Notes: generated from the sequence alone by a model not told the origin. A stretch of DNA of 64,000 bases from Acidobacteriota bacterium (GCA_016700175.1 CP065003.1:186001-250000), one strand, 5' to 3'; shown: positions 23,252-32,772, counted from the stretch's first letter. Made by a program: numbers and translations.

Positions 23252-25879
23252 ATGGACCAGAAATACTTTCCGAAAAAGGTAGAGAAGAAATGGCAGGAGC
23301 GATGGGCCGAGAACGGGACGTTCGAGGCGCGGCCGGACGATGAGCGCGAAAAATATTACTGCCTCGAGATGCTCCCGTACCCTTCGGGGCGACTGCATAT
23401 GGGCCACGTACGGAACTATTCGATCGGGGACGCGCTGGCGTGGTGGATGCGGCTGAACGGGTTCAACGTGATCCATCCGATCGGCTGGGATTCGTTCGGA
23501 CAGCCCGCCGAGCAGGCCGCGATCAAACAGGGCGTCAACCCGAGGGACTGGACCGAAGACAACATCTCGCAGATGAAGGCGCAGCTGAAGACGCTCGGTA
23601 TCGGCTACGACTGGTCCCGCGAGATAGCCGCGCACCGGCCCGATTACTACAAGTTCGATCAGTGGTTTTTCCTGAAGATGTTTGAGATGGGCCTCGCCTA
23701 CAGGAGGGAGTCCGACGTCAACTGGTGCCCGAAATGCGAGACCACGCTTTCCAACGAGCAGGCTTCCGGCGGGATCTGCTGGAGGTGCGGAACGCCGGTC
23801 GAGAAACGATCGCGTCCGCAGTGGTTCTTGAAGATCACGGCGTATGCCGACGAACTGCTCAAAGGGATGGACGAGATCGAGGACGGCTGGCCGGAAAAGG
23901 TCCTTACGATGCAGAGAAACTGGATCGGGAGGAGCGAGGGCGCGTTCATCGATTTCGCGGTCAAAGGCAGCCCGGGCGGAATCGGTTCCGTGCGCGTCTT
24001 CACGACCCGGATCGATACGATCTACGGCGCGAACGCGATCGTTGTCGCATCGGGGCATCCTTTGATCGAGGCGAATGCCGGATCGTTTCCGGACGAGATC
24101 AAAGCGAAGATCGAGGCCATCGAGGCGGAACACGGCAATCCGAAGGACTACGAAGAGGAGATCGAAAAGGACGGCATCGACACGGGCCTGGTCGCGGTAA
24201 ACCCGTTCAGCGGCGAAGAACTGCCGGTCTGGGTCGGGAACTACGTAATGATGTCTTACGGAACCGGAGCCGTGATGAGCGTTCCCGCGCACGATGAGCG
24301 CGATCACGAGTTCGCTTCGAAATTCGGCCTGCCGATAGTCCCCGTGATCGAACCGGCCTCCGACGATGTTCACGTCGAAGAAGGGGAAGCGTTTACAGAG
24401 AAAGGAACGCTTGTGAATTCCGGGGACTGGTCAGGGATGTCGAGCGCTGAGGCGATCCGTGAAATGACCGCGTTTGCGGAGAAAGAAGGCTTCGGCGAGA
24501 AGGCGGTCACCTACCGCCTGCGCGACTGGGGAATTTCGCGCCAGAGGTTCTGGGGCGCGCCGATCCCGATAGTCCATTGCGGACAGTGCGGCGCGGTCCC
24601 GGTGCCGTTCGATGACCTGCCGGTCGAACTTCCGGAATCCGCTCCGTTCACTGGCATCGGGGAATCGCCTCTGGCAAAGGTCGAGGAATTCGTAAATGTC
24701 GAGTGCCCGGAGTGCGGTGGAAAGGGCCGAAGGGAGACGGACACGATGGACACGTTCGTCGATTCGACCTGGTACTACTTTCGTTACTGCGACCCACGGA
24801 ACGACCAGATGCCGTTCGATCCGGCGGTCGCGAAGTACTGGCTGCCCGTCGACCTTTACATAGGTGGGATCGACCACGCGGTTATGCACCTGCTCTACAC
24901 GCGGTTCTGGACAAAGGCGATGCGCGATATGGGGCTTGTCGGTTTCGACGAGCCGGCGAAAAGCCTTCTGACGCAGGGAATGGTTGTCGGAGAATCGTTC
25001 TACAGCAAAAAGAAGGAAACCTACGTGTTTGAGGACGAGGTCGAGTTCAAGCGCGACGAACAGGGAAAGATCGAGGAAGCCGTGCTCAAGTCCGACGGCT
25101 CGCCGGTCAAGGTCGCCGTCGAAAAGATGAGCAAGTCGAAGCACAACGGCGTAGATCCGGACGATATGATCTCGATCTACGGCGCCGACGCCGTGCGGCT
25201 GTTCGTGCTATTCGCAGCTCCGGCGGAAAACGAACTGGTATGGCAGGAGTCGGGGATCGAGGGCGCGGTCAGGTTCCTTCAGCGCGTCTGGAGGTTCGTT
25301 CTGAAGTGGCGTGACGCGGTTTCGGATATCGATACGGCTGCCGGCGCGCCAGCCGAGATATCGAAGGCGGCTTCGGATCTCAGGCGAAAGACACACCAGA
25401 CGATCCTGCGAATCCGCGAGAACTTCAAAAGCCGCCAGTTCAACACCCCGGTCGCGGCCTTGATGGAACTGTCGAACGCGCTTGGCGACGTTTCGTTCGA
25501 GCCGGAAAGCGCAACGGACGCAGAGAGATACGCGGTTCGGGAAGCTCTCGAGACGCTGATCATCATGCTGACCCCTTACGCGCCGCATTACTGCGAGGAA
25601 CTCTGGGAAGCGATTACGGGATCGGAGAGGGGGATACTCGCTTCCGGGGCGCGTATCCCAGAAGCGGACGAGAGGGTCGCGGCCGAAGACGAGATCGAGA
25701 TCGCGGTTCAGGTCAACGGAAAGCTCAGGTCCAGGGTCCATGCGTCGCCGAATGCATCGAACGCCGATCTTGAGGCGTTGGCTATGGCTGACGAGAAGGT
25801 AAAGGAATATACAGATGGGAATCAGGTGGTCAAGGTGATCGTCGTGCCGGGCCGGCTTGTCAACGTAGTGGTGAAATAG
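23252..25879 (+). CDS. leuS: Leucyl-tRNA synthetase
   Basis: An 875-residue class I aminoacyl-tRNA synthetase that charges tRNA-Leu. The catalytic HIGH motif is HMGH in PYPSGRLHMGHVRNYS (near 40-55) and the KMSKS loop is EKMSKSKHNGVDPDD (near 627). A CP1 editing insertion lies between about 220 and 420, with CPKCETT...CWRCG zinc-type cysteines near 165-185 before it. The anticodon-binding and C-terminal domains are complete. I chose ATG 23252, with GAGG 6 bases upstream, just before the conserved KYFPKKVEKKWQ start. An in-frame GTG at 23219 behind a strong TAAGGAGGA is an alternative that would add 11 residues. A large hairpin lies just past the stop. Confidence 0.97.
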   Translation: MDQKYFPKKVEKKWQERWAENGTFEARPDDEREKYYCLEMLPYPSGRLHMGHVRNYSIGDALAWWMRLNGFNVIHPIGWDSFGQPAEQAAIKQGVNPRDWTEDNISQMKAQLKTLGIGYDWSREIAAHRPDYYKFDQWFFLKMFEMGLAYRRESDVNWCPKCETTLSNEQASGGICWRCGTPVEKRSRPQWFLKITAYADELLKGMDEIEDGWPEKVLTMQRNWIGRSEGAFIDFAVKGSPGGIGSVRVFTTRIDTIYGANAIVVASGHPLIEANAGSFPDEIKAKIEAIEAEHGNPKDYEEEIEKDGIDTGLVAVNPFSGEELPVWVGNYVMMSYGTGAVMSVPAHDERDHEFASKFGLPIVPVIEPASDDVHVEEGEAFTEKGTLVNSGDWSGMSSAEAIREMTAFAEKEGFGEKAVTYRLRDWGISRQRFWGAPIPIVHCGQCGAVPVPFDDLPVELPESAPFTGIGESPLAKVEEFVNVECPECGGKGRRETDTMDTFVDSTWYYFRYCDPRNDQMPFDPAVAKYWLPVDLYIGGIDHAVMHLLYTRFWTKAMRDMGLVGFDEPAKSLLTQGMVVGESFYSKKKETYVFEDEVEFKRDEQGKIEEAVLKSDGSPVKVAVEKMSKSKHNGVDPDDMISIYGADAVRLFVLFAAPAENELVWQESGIEGAVRFLQRVWRFVLKWRDAVSDIDTAAGAPAEISKAASDLRRKTHQTILRIRENFKSRQFNTPVAALMELSNALGDVSFEPESATDAERYAVREALETLIIMLTPYAPHYCEELWEAITGSERGILASGARIPEADERVAAEDEIEIAVQVNGKLRSRVHASPNASNADLEALAMADEKVKEYTDGNQVVKVIVVPGRLVNVVVK

Positions 25880-25907
25880 CGCCCGGTTAAGTTGGTGTAG
25901 CGATGGC

Positions 25908-25960
25908 GTTTTCGGGCGCGCGTAACCGCACCGGCCGGAACGCCGGACGTGCCCGAAAAC
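25908..25960. terminator. Long hairpin after leuS
   Basis: The arms GTTTTCGGGC (25908-25917) and GCCCGAAAAC (25951-25960) are perfect inverses around a GC-rich inner stem. They are followed by CTTTTCC. This is probably the leuS terminator, although the T-tract is short. Confidence 0.5.
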
Positions 25961-26105
25961 CTTTTCCGTACTATCCTTTAAGCCTTGATAACATCGGGCA
26001 AACCATTTAGAATTGCGAAGAACTTTGGGTTGCAACCGCCGCGCTCGGCATTTAATCAGAGAGCCACATTCCTGTCCGAACCGCCAAAATCAGCGTTGAA
26101 TAACG

Positions 26106-28373
26106 ATGAGAGAGTGTCAGCACTGTAAGACCTGCTATGCGGATGACGTCGAAACCTGTCCGACCGACGGGATGCCGACGATGCATACGATCAGCGGCGA
26201 ACCTGTGCTCGAGGGCAAGTACCACCTCGAAAGCCGGATCGGGCAGGGCGGCATGGGCGTCGTTTACAAGGCGCGGCACGCTTACCTGAAGACCCTTCAC
26301 GCGATCAAGGTCATCCTCCCTGACCTGGTAGGAAATGATCCCGAACTTGTAAAACGCTTTCGTCAGGAAGCGCTCGCCGCGGCAGCGATCAGGCACCAGA
26401 ACGTGGTACAGGTCACTGACTACGGCGTCGCACAGGGGACGATGCCGTTCCTCGTCATGGAATTCGTGGAGGGGGAATCGCTCCACGACCTTCTTGCGCG
26501 CGAAGAAAAGCTTTCGCCCGAGAGGGCTTTCGAGCTTGTAGCAGCGATATGCGGGGGTATCGGCGCCGCGCACAGCCAGGGGATCGTGCACAGGGACCTG
26601 AAGCCTCTCAACATCATGCTTCTGAAAGGGAAGAGCAAGCCTTCGGAAGCGGTCAAGATTTTGGACTTCGGCCTGGCCAAGATCAAATCCGGCGAACTGC
26701 TCGGTTCGTTCATCCAGGCGCAGACGACCGGTCTTATGGGTTCGCCGTATTACATGGCGCCCGAGCAGTGGTCGGACGACGATCTCGACGCCCGGTCCGA
26801 TATTTATTCGATCGGGGTAATGCTCTACCAGATGATCGCGGGCGACGTGCCATTCAAGGGCTCATCGATCCCCGCGATAATGAAAAAGCACCTGACCGAT
26901 ACGCCGCCCGCATTTTCGGAAAGAGGCATCCAGGTGCCTCCGGCAGTTGAGAAGGCGGTATTCCACACCCTTCAGAAGGATCGAAGCAAACGAACGGCGA
27001 CCGTCGATGAACTGATAGACGAACTGGCCTCAGCACTCGGCATCTCCTCGCCCGGGATCACGTCGGTCGGGCATCAGACCGGACACACGCTGCCGGTCGC
27101 CCCTTTGCGGGTGCTGACGAATCCTCCCAAGTCAAAGGTCTACTTGAACGAGCAGGAAGCCGGTGTCAGTCATCAGGACGGGTGGCTGCTGCTGGAAGGC
27201 ATACAGTCCGGCAACCACCACATAAAAGTCAGTCACGAGGGTTTCAAGGATTGGGAATCGGACGTGTTCTGCGACGGGAAACCCGTCGAGGTCGTGGCGC
27301 GGCTCGACAAGGCGGGAGGTCCCGCCACCGCGATCCCGAGGCCTGACGAGGAGACCATCTTTGGCCAGGAAACGGTGATCGACCGGCCTCCTCAGGAAGC
27401 GGGCAACACCACGAATGTCCCGCAGGCCACCGTACATCAGAAAGTGACCACGGCCGACCAGAGGGGATCGTCAACCGGCAGGACGGTGATCTCGACTCCC
27501 GCATCTTCCGGCCTGAAGCCCGTGCTCATCGGAGGCGGGGTTCTGGCAGTTGTTCTCCTGCTTGTCGGTGTCGGCGCGATAGGGCTGTATCTGGCGGGGG
27601 TCTTCGACAGGCAGGCGGTCAATACGGGCGGTGATCTTACGCCGACCCCCACTGTTCAACCGACCCGGGAATCGACTCCGACCGGCGAATCGACTGCTTT
27701 CAAGGCGGACATGGTCACGATTCCCGGCGGAGAGTTCACGATGGGCCGAAATGACGGCCAGCCCAGGGAACGGCCCGAGCACAAGGTGACGGTCGAGTCA
27801 TTCGAGATGGACCGGCATGAGGTCACCAATGCCGAGTACTTTCAGTTCGTGGTCGAGAGAAGCTACAAGGTGCCGGAACACTTCGTTAACGGCCGGCCGC
27901 TTCCCGGAAAAGAGAACGATCCTGTGACCTTCGTTACACTTGAGGATGCCCGGGCATTCGCGAAATGGCGGTCCGAAAGGGACGGCACCGAATACCGCCT
28001 TCCGACCGAGGCCGAGTGGGAATACGCGGCGCGGAACGGCGCGGACGGAAACCTCTATCCGTGGGGTGACAACTATCGTGACGATGCCGCCGTTATCGGA
28101 AAGCAGTCGGATGTTAAGGCCGTAGGGTCTGCGAAGAGCGGCGCAAACAAGTGGGGAGTCGAGGATCTCATCGGGAACGTATGGGAGCTTACTTCCAGCC
28201 TCGGGGCGGCGTATCCCGGAAGCGAGATCGCCATTGAAGGCAAGGTCATTGTCCTGAGGGGCGGCGGCTACTTCGACAGCTTCACAGGTGAGAACGCGAT
28301 CACGTCGACGTTCAGGGCGCTTGTGCCTCCCGAGACCAAAGACAAGAGCGTGGGTTTCCGGCTTGTGAAGTGA
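26106..28373 (+). CDS. Ser/Thr protein kinase with PEGA, transmembrane and sulfatase-modifying-factor (FGE-like) domains
   Basis: A 755-residue modular receptor-type kinase. An N-terminal four-Cys cluster (Cys4, 7, 10, 18) looks like a zinc ribbon. The kinase domain (about 39-300) has every catalytic motif: IGQGGMGVVYKA, AIK, HRDLKPLN (near 161), DFG (near 186) and APEQWS (near 219). A PEGA domain spans about 332-395, one membrane helix about 471-499, and an FGE-sulfatase domain about 535-755 (LPTEAEWEYAARNG, YPWGDNY, LRGGGYFDS, GFRLVK). The FGE part lacks the catalytic Cys pair of true formylglycine-generating enzymes, so it is probably a ligand- or wall-binding sensor outside the cytoplasm, as inferred. 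It lies directly before the triple-FHA exporter on the same strand, which suggests that exporter is a kinase target. Confidence 0.92.
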   Translation: MRECQHCKTCYADDVETCPTDGMPTMHTISGEPVLEGKYHLESRIGQGGMGVVYKARHAYLKTLHAIKVILPDLVGNDPELVKRFRQEALAAAAIRHQNVVQVTDYGVAQGTMPFLVMEFVEGESLHDLLAREEKLSPERAFELVAAICGGIGAAHSQGIVHRDLKPLNIMLLKGKSKPSEAVKILDFGLAKIKSGELLGSFIQAQTTGLMGSPYYMAPEQWSDDDLDARSDIYSIGVMLYQMIAGDVPFKGSSIPAIMKKHLTDTPPAFSERGIQVPPAVEKAVFHTLQKDRSKRTATVDELIDELASALGISSPGITSVGHQTGHTLPVAPLRVLTNPPKSKVYLNEQEAGVSHQDGWLLLEGIQSGNHHIKVSHEGFKDWESDVFCDGKPVEVVARLDKAGGPATAIPRPDEETIFGQETVIDRPPQEAGNTTNVPQATVHQKVTTADQRGSSTGRTVISTPASSGLKPVLIGGGVLAVVLLLVGVGAIGLYLAGVFDRQAVNTGGDLTPTPTVQPTRESTPTGESTAFKADMVTIPGGEFTMGRNDGQPRERPEHKVTVESFEMDRHEVTNAEYFQFVVERSYKVPEHFVNGRPLPGKENDPVTFVTLEDARAFAKWRSERDGTEYRLPTEAEWEYAARNGADGNLYPWGDNYRDDAAVIGKQSDVKAVGSAKSGANKWGVEDLIGNVWELTSSLGAAYPGSEIAIEGKVIVLRGGGYFDSFTGENAITSTFRALVPPETKDKSVGFRLVK

Positions 28374-28554
28374 CCGCCCGGACCCGACTGCCCCGCGAAC
28401 ATAGACAGAGTCTGGCAGCGATGTCAGGCTTTTGTTGTTTGAGTGTCCTGACGGAACGGCCCGGTTTCCGGGTAGCGGCCGCCGAATGTAGAATACACGT
28501 TTCCGGGAACCAGAAGCCCGTGACCGTTTACGGTCCGGCTACCACCCGCTCAGC

Positions 28555-31500
28555 ATGAAGATCGTTCTTGTCGTAGAAAAAGCGAAAGACAGCCCGGCCG
28601 AAGAAATGACCTTCGAGAAGCCGGTCGTACGGCTGGGCCGCGATGTGTCCAGCTGCGACATCGCGGTCGACAACCGCGATTACCGGATGGTGTCGCGGGC
28701 GCACGCAGAGGTGCGGGTTCACAAGGGAAAATGGATCGTCCGGGACCTTGGATCGAGTTTCGGCACCTTTGTGTCCGGCCAGAAGCTGGCCAATCCCCGG
28801 GAACTCGCGGTCGGGAACACTATCCAGCTCGGACCCGAAGGTCCCAAGGCCCACGTCATATGGATGGAAGCCGAACCCGGCGAGAGCGCAGCCGCCCCGG
28901 AAAAGCGCCCTGCTCCCGCCGCGACTCCGCAGACGCCATCCCCCGCTCCGGTTCCCGTCGAGCACTCCGCACAGCCCCAGAAACCAAAGGTTCCCGAGCC
29001 GGAGCCAAAGCCGGAACCAAGGCCAGAGCCGAAACCAGCCGTTCCGAAGCAGGACTCTTCGCCGCCGGCTCCGGCGCCGGGACAGCCCTCTGCCGAGCTC
29101 GCTTTCGAGGACCAACCCGGTTCTCCAAAGATCTCCGTGGGCAAGGGCGAGACGTGGCTCGGCCGCGATCCGGGGTGTGATGTCCTCATCGAGGCATCTG
29201 CCGTTATGGTCTCGCGCCGACACGCGAGCATCAGCCCCGCCGCCGGCGGATTCGTGATCACGGACAACAAGAGCTTCAACGGCACGCTTGTAAACGGACA
29301 CAGGATCTCGACGCCGACCCCGCTCGCGGACGGTGACAAGATCCAGCTTGGGCACGGAGGCCCGGTCCTGAACTTCTCTTCGGAGGATGCCGGGGTGCCC
29401 GCCGCTCCCAAAGGCTCGATCCCTGGGGCAAGGCTTCCGGCAGAATCAGTAGAGGCCGGGACTATGGTCTTCAAGATGGAGGACATCGCCAAGGCCGTGC
29501 CGGGTGACTCGACCGAGTCCCAGCTGCTGATGCAGATCTCCTTCGACGGCCGGAAGGAGCTCACGATCGGCAGGAACGAGGCCAACGAGATCACGCTCGA
29601 TGGCCTCCAGATCTCGAACCGTCACGCGCGTCTGAAGATGTCAGGCGGTGGAGTGGTGATCGAAGATCTCAACTCCACGAACGGGGTTTACGTAAACGGC
29701 GGCCGTGTCACGCGCCACGTGCTCGCTCCGGACGATTCTGTACAGATCGGCGCTTTTGTGATCCGTGTCGACGACGCGGGAAATATCGGCGTCTTCGACA
29801 CTCGTTCGAAAACCAGGATCGATTCGGTAGGGCTCACCAAGGAGGTCAAGAACAAGGCGGGGCGCGGGAAGATACGCCTTCTGGACGACGTCTCACTTTC
29901 GATCGGCGCGAACGAGTTCATAGGCGTTCTCGGACCTTCCGGATGCGGAAAAACGACGCTGATCAACGCGCTCAATGGGACCCGGCCGGCGACGGAAGGC
30001 CGCGTTCTGATCAACAATCTCGACCTTTACCGGTACATCGACTCCTTAAAGCAGTCGATCGGTTCTGTTCCGCAGGACGACATCATCCATCAGGAACTGA
30101 GCGTCTACAAGACGCTGTGGTACATCGCCAAGCTCCGGCTCTCGCGCGACGTGTCCCGCTCGGAGATCAACCAGATCATCGACGAGGTGCTCGATGTCAC
30201 GGGCCTCAGCGAACGACGCAACGTCGCCGTGAGAAATCTCTCGGGAGGACAAAGGAAGCGTGTTTCGATCGCCGTCGAACTGATAACAAAGCCGTCCGTG
30301 ATATTTCTCGACGAGCCTACGTCGGGCCTCGATCCGGCGGTCGAAGAGAAGGTGATGAGGCTCTTCCGGCAGATCGCCGAGTCGGGAAGGACGATCGTGC
30401 TGACGACGCACGCGATGGAGAACGTAAAGCTGTTCGACAAGATCGTCGTGCTGATGCGGGGCAAGCTTGTTTTCTACGGGAAGCCGAAAGACGCCCTCGC
30501 GTATCTTGGCGTCTCTAACTTCAAACAGCTCTACGACAAGCTAGAAGAGCCGGCGGCGGAGAAGATCGCCGACGGCGGCGAAACGATGCGAACGGCCGCG
30601 CTCGAAGAAGTGGCGGACGAGTGGAAGCGCAAGTTCCGCGAGACGCCGCAGTACCGCGAGAACGTACAAAAGCCGCTCGAAGAGATCGAAAAAGAAAGCT
30701 CGTCGTGGGCGAAGAAGTCGCGCAGGCTGGGCATATTTGGGGCGATCCGCCAGTTCTTCACGCTTTCGGCGCGGTACGCGAACGTGCTTCTCAGGGACAA
30801 GTTCACGCTCGCCATACTAGCTCTTCAGGCTCCCGTTATCGCGTTTCTGGTGTTCATAGTGATGGGCGAGAATCAGCCCAGGGACTTCGCCTACTTTGCG
30901 CTCTCGCTGTGCGCGATCTGGTTCGGGACATCGGTCGCCGCGCGAGAGATAGTCCGCGAACGAAAGATCTACCAGCGCGAGCGTATGGTGAACCTGGGGG
31001 TTTTACCGTATGTCGCTTCGAAGATGTTCGTGCTCGGCATCATCGTGTCGGTCCAGTGCGTTCTTCTCTTTGTCCCGCTCGAGCTGGCGAACCTTACGGG
31101 ATTGATGCCGATGCCCGGTATGTTCGCGGGGATCCCCCAGCTTGCTACGATGTTCCTGACCGCCGCAGTGGGAATCGCTATCGGGCTATTCGTATCAACG
31201 ATCGTGCGGACCTCCGAGATGGCGACTAGCCTCGTGCCGCTGATCCTTATACCGCAGATCGTCTTCTCAGGATTAATCGGCGTGCCCCAGGGTATTAACA
31301 GGGTCGTGGGACTTGCGATGCCGGCCGCATGGTCGTTCGACACGATGAAGAGGTTCTCGACCCTCGACACGCTTGAACCGGAAGGCGCGCTTATGAACGG
31401 CGAAACGGAAGGCCTTGGGCTTTACGGCTACGTCGAGCGTGAGAACGAGAAACTGGTTGCCGACGCAAAGCGAAATATTAGGGAGTATGAGAAAGTGCTC

Positions 31501-31740
31501 GAAGACAAGCTCCGGGACGCCGAGAGACGCGCCGCGAACGGGGAACAAGTCCGGTACGACGGCCTGCCGGACCGTCCGGCGGTCGGAGATCCGGTCAAGG
31601 TCCCCGAAAACCTGAGCAATTACATCACCTTCCTTCATCCGTGGATGCATCCGGCATTGAATCAGCTCGTGCTCCTTTTTATGTTCGTTCTGCTATTTCT
31701 CTGGACATTGATATTATTGAGGCTTCAGGATCCGGTTTGA
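28555..31740 (+). CDS. Triple FHA-domain ABC-2 type exporter
   Basis: A 1061-residue half-transporter that fuses regulation to export. Three forkhead-associated domains lie at about 1-100 (GRD...SRAHAE...SSFGTFVSG), 178-280 (GRDPG...SRRHAS...SFNGTLVNG) and 320-410 (GRNEANE...SNRHAR...STNGVYVNG). A Pro/Glu/Lys-rich linker of about 70 residues separates the first two. The ATPase domain has Walker A GPSGCGKTT (near 461), signature LSGGQRKR (near 561) and Walker B VIFLDEPTSGLDP (near 582). The C-terminal ABC-2 membrane domain (about 740-1060) has about six to seven hydrophobic segments. FHA domains bind phosphothreonine, and in mycobacteria the FHA-ABC protein Rv1747 is a kinase substrate. By analogy the upstream kinase may phosphorylate this one. 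The first FHA has Ser in place of the usual Asn, so binding there could be weakened. Confidence 0.93.
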   Translation: MKIVLVVEKAKDSPAEEMTFEKPVVRLGRDVSSCDIAVDNRDYRMVSRAHAEVRVHKGKWIVRDLGSSFGTFVSGQKLANPRELAVGNTIQLGPEGPKAHVIWMEAEPGESAAAPEKRPAPAATPQTPSPAPVPVEHSAQPQKPKVPEPEPKPEPRPEPKPAVPKQDSSPPAPAPGQPSAELAFEDQPGSPKISVGKGETWLGRDPGCDVLIEASAVMVSRRHASISPAAGGFVITDNKSFNGTLVNGHRISTPTPLADGDKIQLGHGGPVLNFSSEDAGVPAAPKGSIPGARLPAESVEAGTMVFKMEDIAKAVPGDSTESQLLMQISFDGRKELTIGRNEANEITLDGLQISNRHARLKMSGGGVVIEDLNSTNGVYVNGGRVTRHVLAPDDSVQIGAFVIRVDDAGNIGVFDTRSKTRIDSVGLTKEVKNKAGRGKIRLLDDVSLSIGANEFIGVLGPSGCGKTTLINALNGTRPATEGRVLINNLDLYRYIDSLKQSIGSVPQDDIIHQELSVYKTLWYIAKLRLSRDVSRSEINQIIDEVLDVTGLSERRNVAVRNLSGGQRKRVSIAVELITKPSVIFLDEPTSGLDPAVEEKVMRLFRQIAESGRTIVLTTHAMENVKLFDKIVVLMRGKLVFYGKPKDALAYLGVSNFKQLYDKLEEPAAEKIADGGETMRTAALEEVADEWKRKFRETPQYRENVQKPLEEIEKESSSWAKKSRRLGIFGAIRQFFTLSARYANVLLRDKFTLAILALQAPVIAFLVFIVMGENQPRDFAYFALSLCAIWFGTSVAAREIVRERKIYQRERMVNLGVLPYVASKMFVLGIIVSVQCVLLFVPLELANLTGLMPMPGMFAGIPQLATMFLTAAVGIAIGLFVSTIVRTSEMATSLVPLILIPQIVFSGLIGVPQGINRVVGLAMPAAWSFDTMKRFSTLDTLEPEGALMNGETEGLGLYGYVERENEKLVADAKRNIREYEKVLEDKLRDAERRAANGEQVRYDGLPDRPAVGDPVKVPENLSNYITFLHPWMHPALNQLVLLFMFVLLFLWTLILLRLQDPV

Positions 31741-31753
31741 CGGCAGTTTAATA

Positions 31754-32305
31754 ATGAGATCAAAACACGTAGTACTAGTCGCACTGATAATCTTGGCAAT
31801 ATGGCCTTTCTCCGGCTGCGGGCAGGGGGCTGAACAAACAGACCGCGTATCGGAATACCCGATTGCTCCGGACGCGATCCGGAATGCGAGCATTGAGCTG
31901 ATCGACGGCTCGACCTACAGGCTCGCCGATCAGCAAGGCAAAGTCGTGCTGATCAATCTCTGGGCGACCTGGTGCGGCCCTTGTCGCAACGAGATGCCGG
32001 AGCTGGTCAAGCTCCAGGAAAAGTACGGGCCCAGGGGATTCGAGGTCGTAGGACTGGACGTCGATCCGGAACCGCTGGAGATGATCAAGCCGTTTGCGGA
32101 GAAGATGGGGATCAATTACAAGCTCGGCTGGGCAGATGAAGACCTTGTGACCGAGTTCTTCAACATCACCGAGCGGAACGGGATCCCGCAGAGCTTTCTG
32201 ATCAATCGGAACGGCGAACTTACGGGAGTGTTCTTCGGAGGCGGCGAGGAAACGATCGGAAAGATGAAAGAAACGGTCGCGAAGGTCGTCGAGGGAACTG
32301 ATTGA
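31754..32305 (+). CDS. TlpA-like thioredoxin-fold lipoprotein
   Basis: A 183-residue thioredoxin-fold protein. The N-terminus is a lipoprotein signal with lipobox FSGC (Cys22), so it is anchored to a membrane. The active site WATWCGPC (Cys74 and Cys77) fits TlpA/ResA-type thiol reductases that keep other exported proteins or cytochrome-maturation partners reduced. It starts 13 bases after the FHA-ABC stop and has no visible terminator between, so it is probably in the same transcript. Its job may be to support the exporter or its cargo, which is inference. A repeat island follows. Confidence 0.9.
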   Translation: MRSKHVVLVALIILAIWPFSGCGQGAEQTDRVSEYPIAPDAIRNASIELIDGSTYRLADQQGKVVLINLWATWCGPCRNEMPELVKLQEKYGPRGFEVVGLDVDPEPLEMIKPFAEKMGINYKLGWADEDLVTEFFNITERNGIPQSFLINRNGELTGVFFGGGEETIGKMKETVAKVVEGTD

Positions 32306-32390
32306 TGTTTCGGTTCCCCGCATTCGCCGGGTTCGACTAGTGCAGAGGTCCGCGAGGTACCGCGAACTTCAGTTTGCGCAACACTGAGTG

Positions 32391-32540
32391 CGAAGCGCGA
32401 AGCCAAGCCTTCCCGCTGACACCGCCCCGTTTAGTGCAGCCCTTCGGGCTGCATCAAGAGCGAAGCGCGAACCCAAGCCTCCCCACTGACACCGCCCCGT
32501 TTAGAGCAGCCCTTCGGGCTGCACTGAGCGCGCAGCGCGA
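32391..32540. repeat. 70-bp tandem duplication
   Basis: Two 70-bp units begin CGAAGCGCGA at 32391 and 32461, with only a few differences, and a third starts at 32531 (CGCAGCGCGA) but soon diverges. Each contains a GCAGCCCTTCGGGCTGC hairpin. A related inverse copy lies at 12387-12439. Confidence 0.85.
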
Positions 32541-32660
32541 AACCCTGGAGGCGTCGTATCCGAATGTGGAACCCCGAGCGTGAGCGTGTCTGAAGCCCGA
32601 CCGTCAGGGAGGGCTACCGCAGACAGTTCCAGGTTCAAAGTTCCAAGGCTGTAGGCGCTC

Positions 32661-32772
32661 GGTGCCATTGCGGATCACGCAATCGCTCCGCGATGCGCTG
32701 ACTATTCATCGCGTTCCGTGGGTTCCGCTTCGCCCTACACGGCTAAAAGCAGGCCGCCGCTTCGCGACTCTT
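32661..32772. repeat. Composite palindromic repeat block, copy B (inverted)
   Basis: The reverse complement shares, in order, GACCATTG, CCTGCTTTTAGCCGTG, CCCACGGAA, GCGCATCGCGGAGCGATTGC, GTGATCC and GGCACC with 12153-12300. It is the inverted copy of block A about 20 kb away. Confidence 0.8.

Noticed and set aside
32374..32583. Possible small gene inside repeat island 3
   Set aside because: The frame lies wholly in tandem duplicated DNA, has no ribosome site, and its product is repeat-derived.
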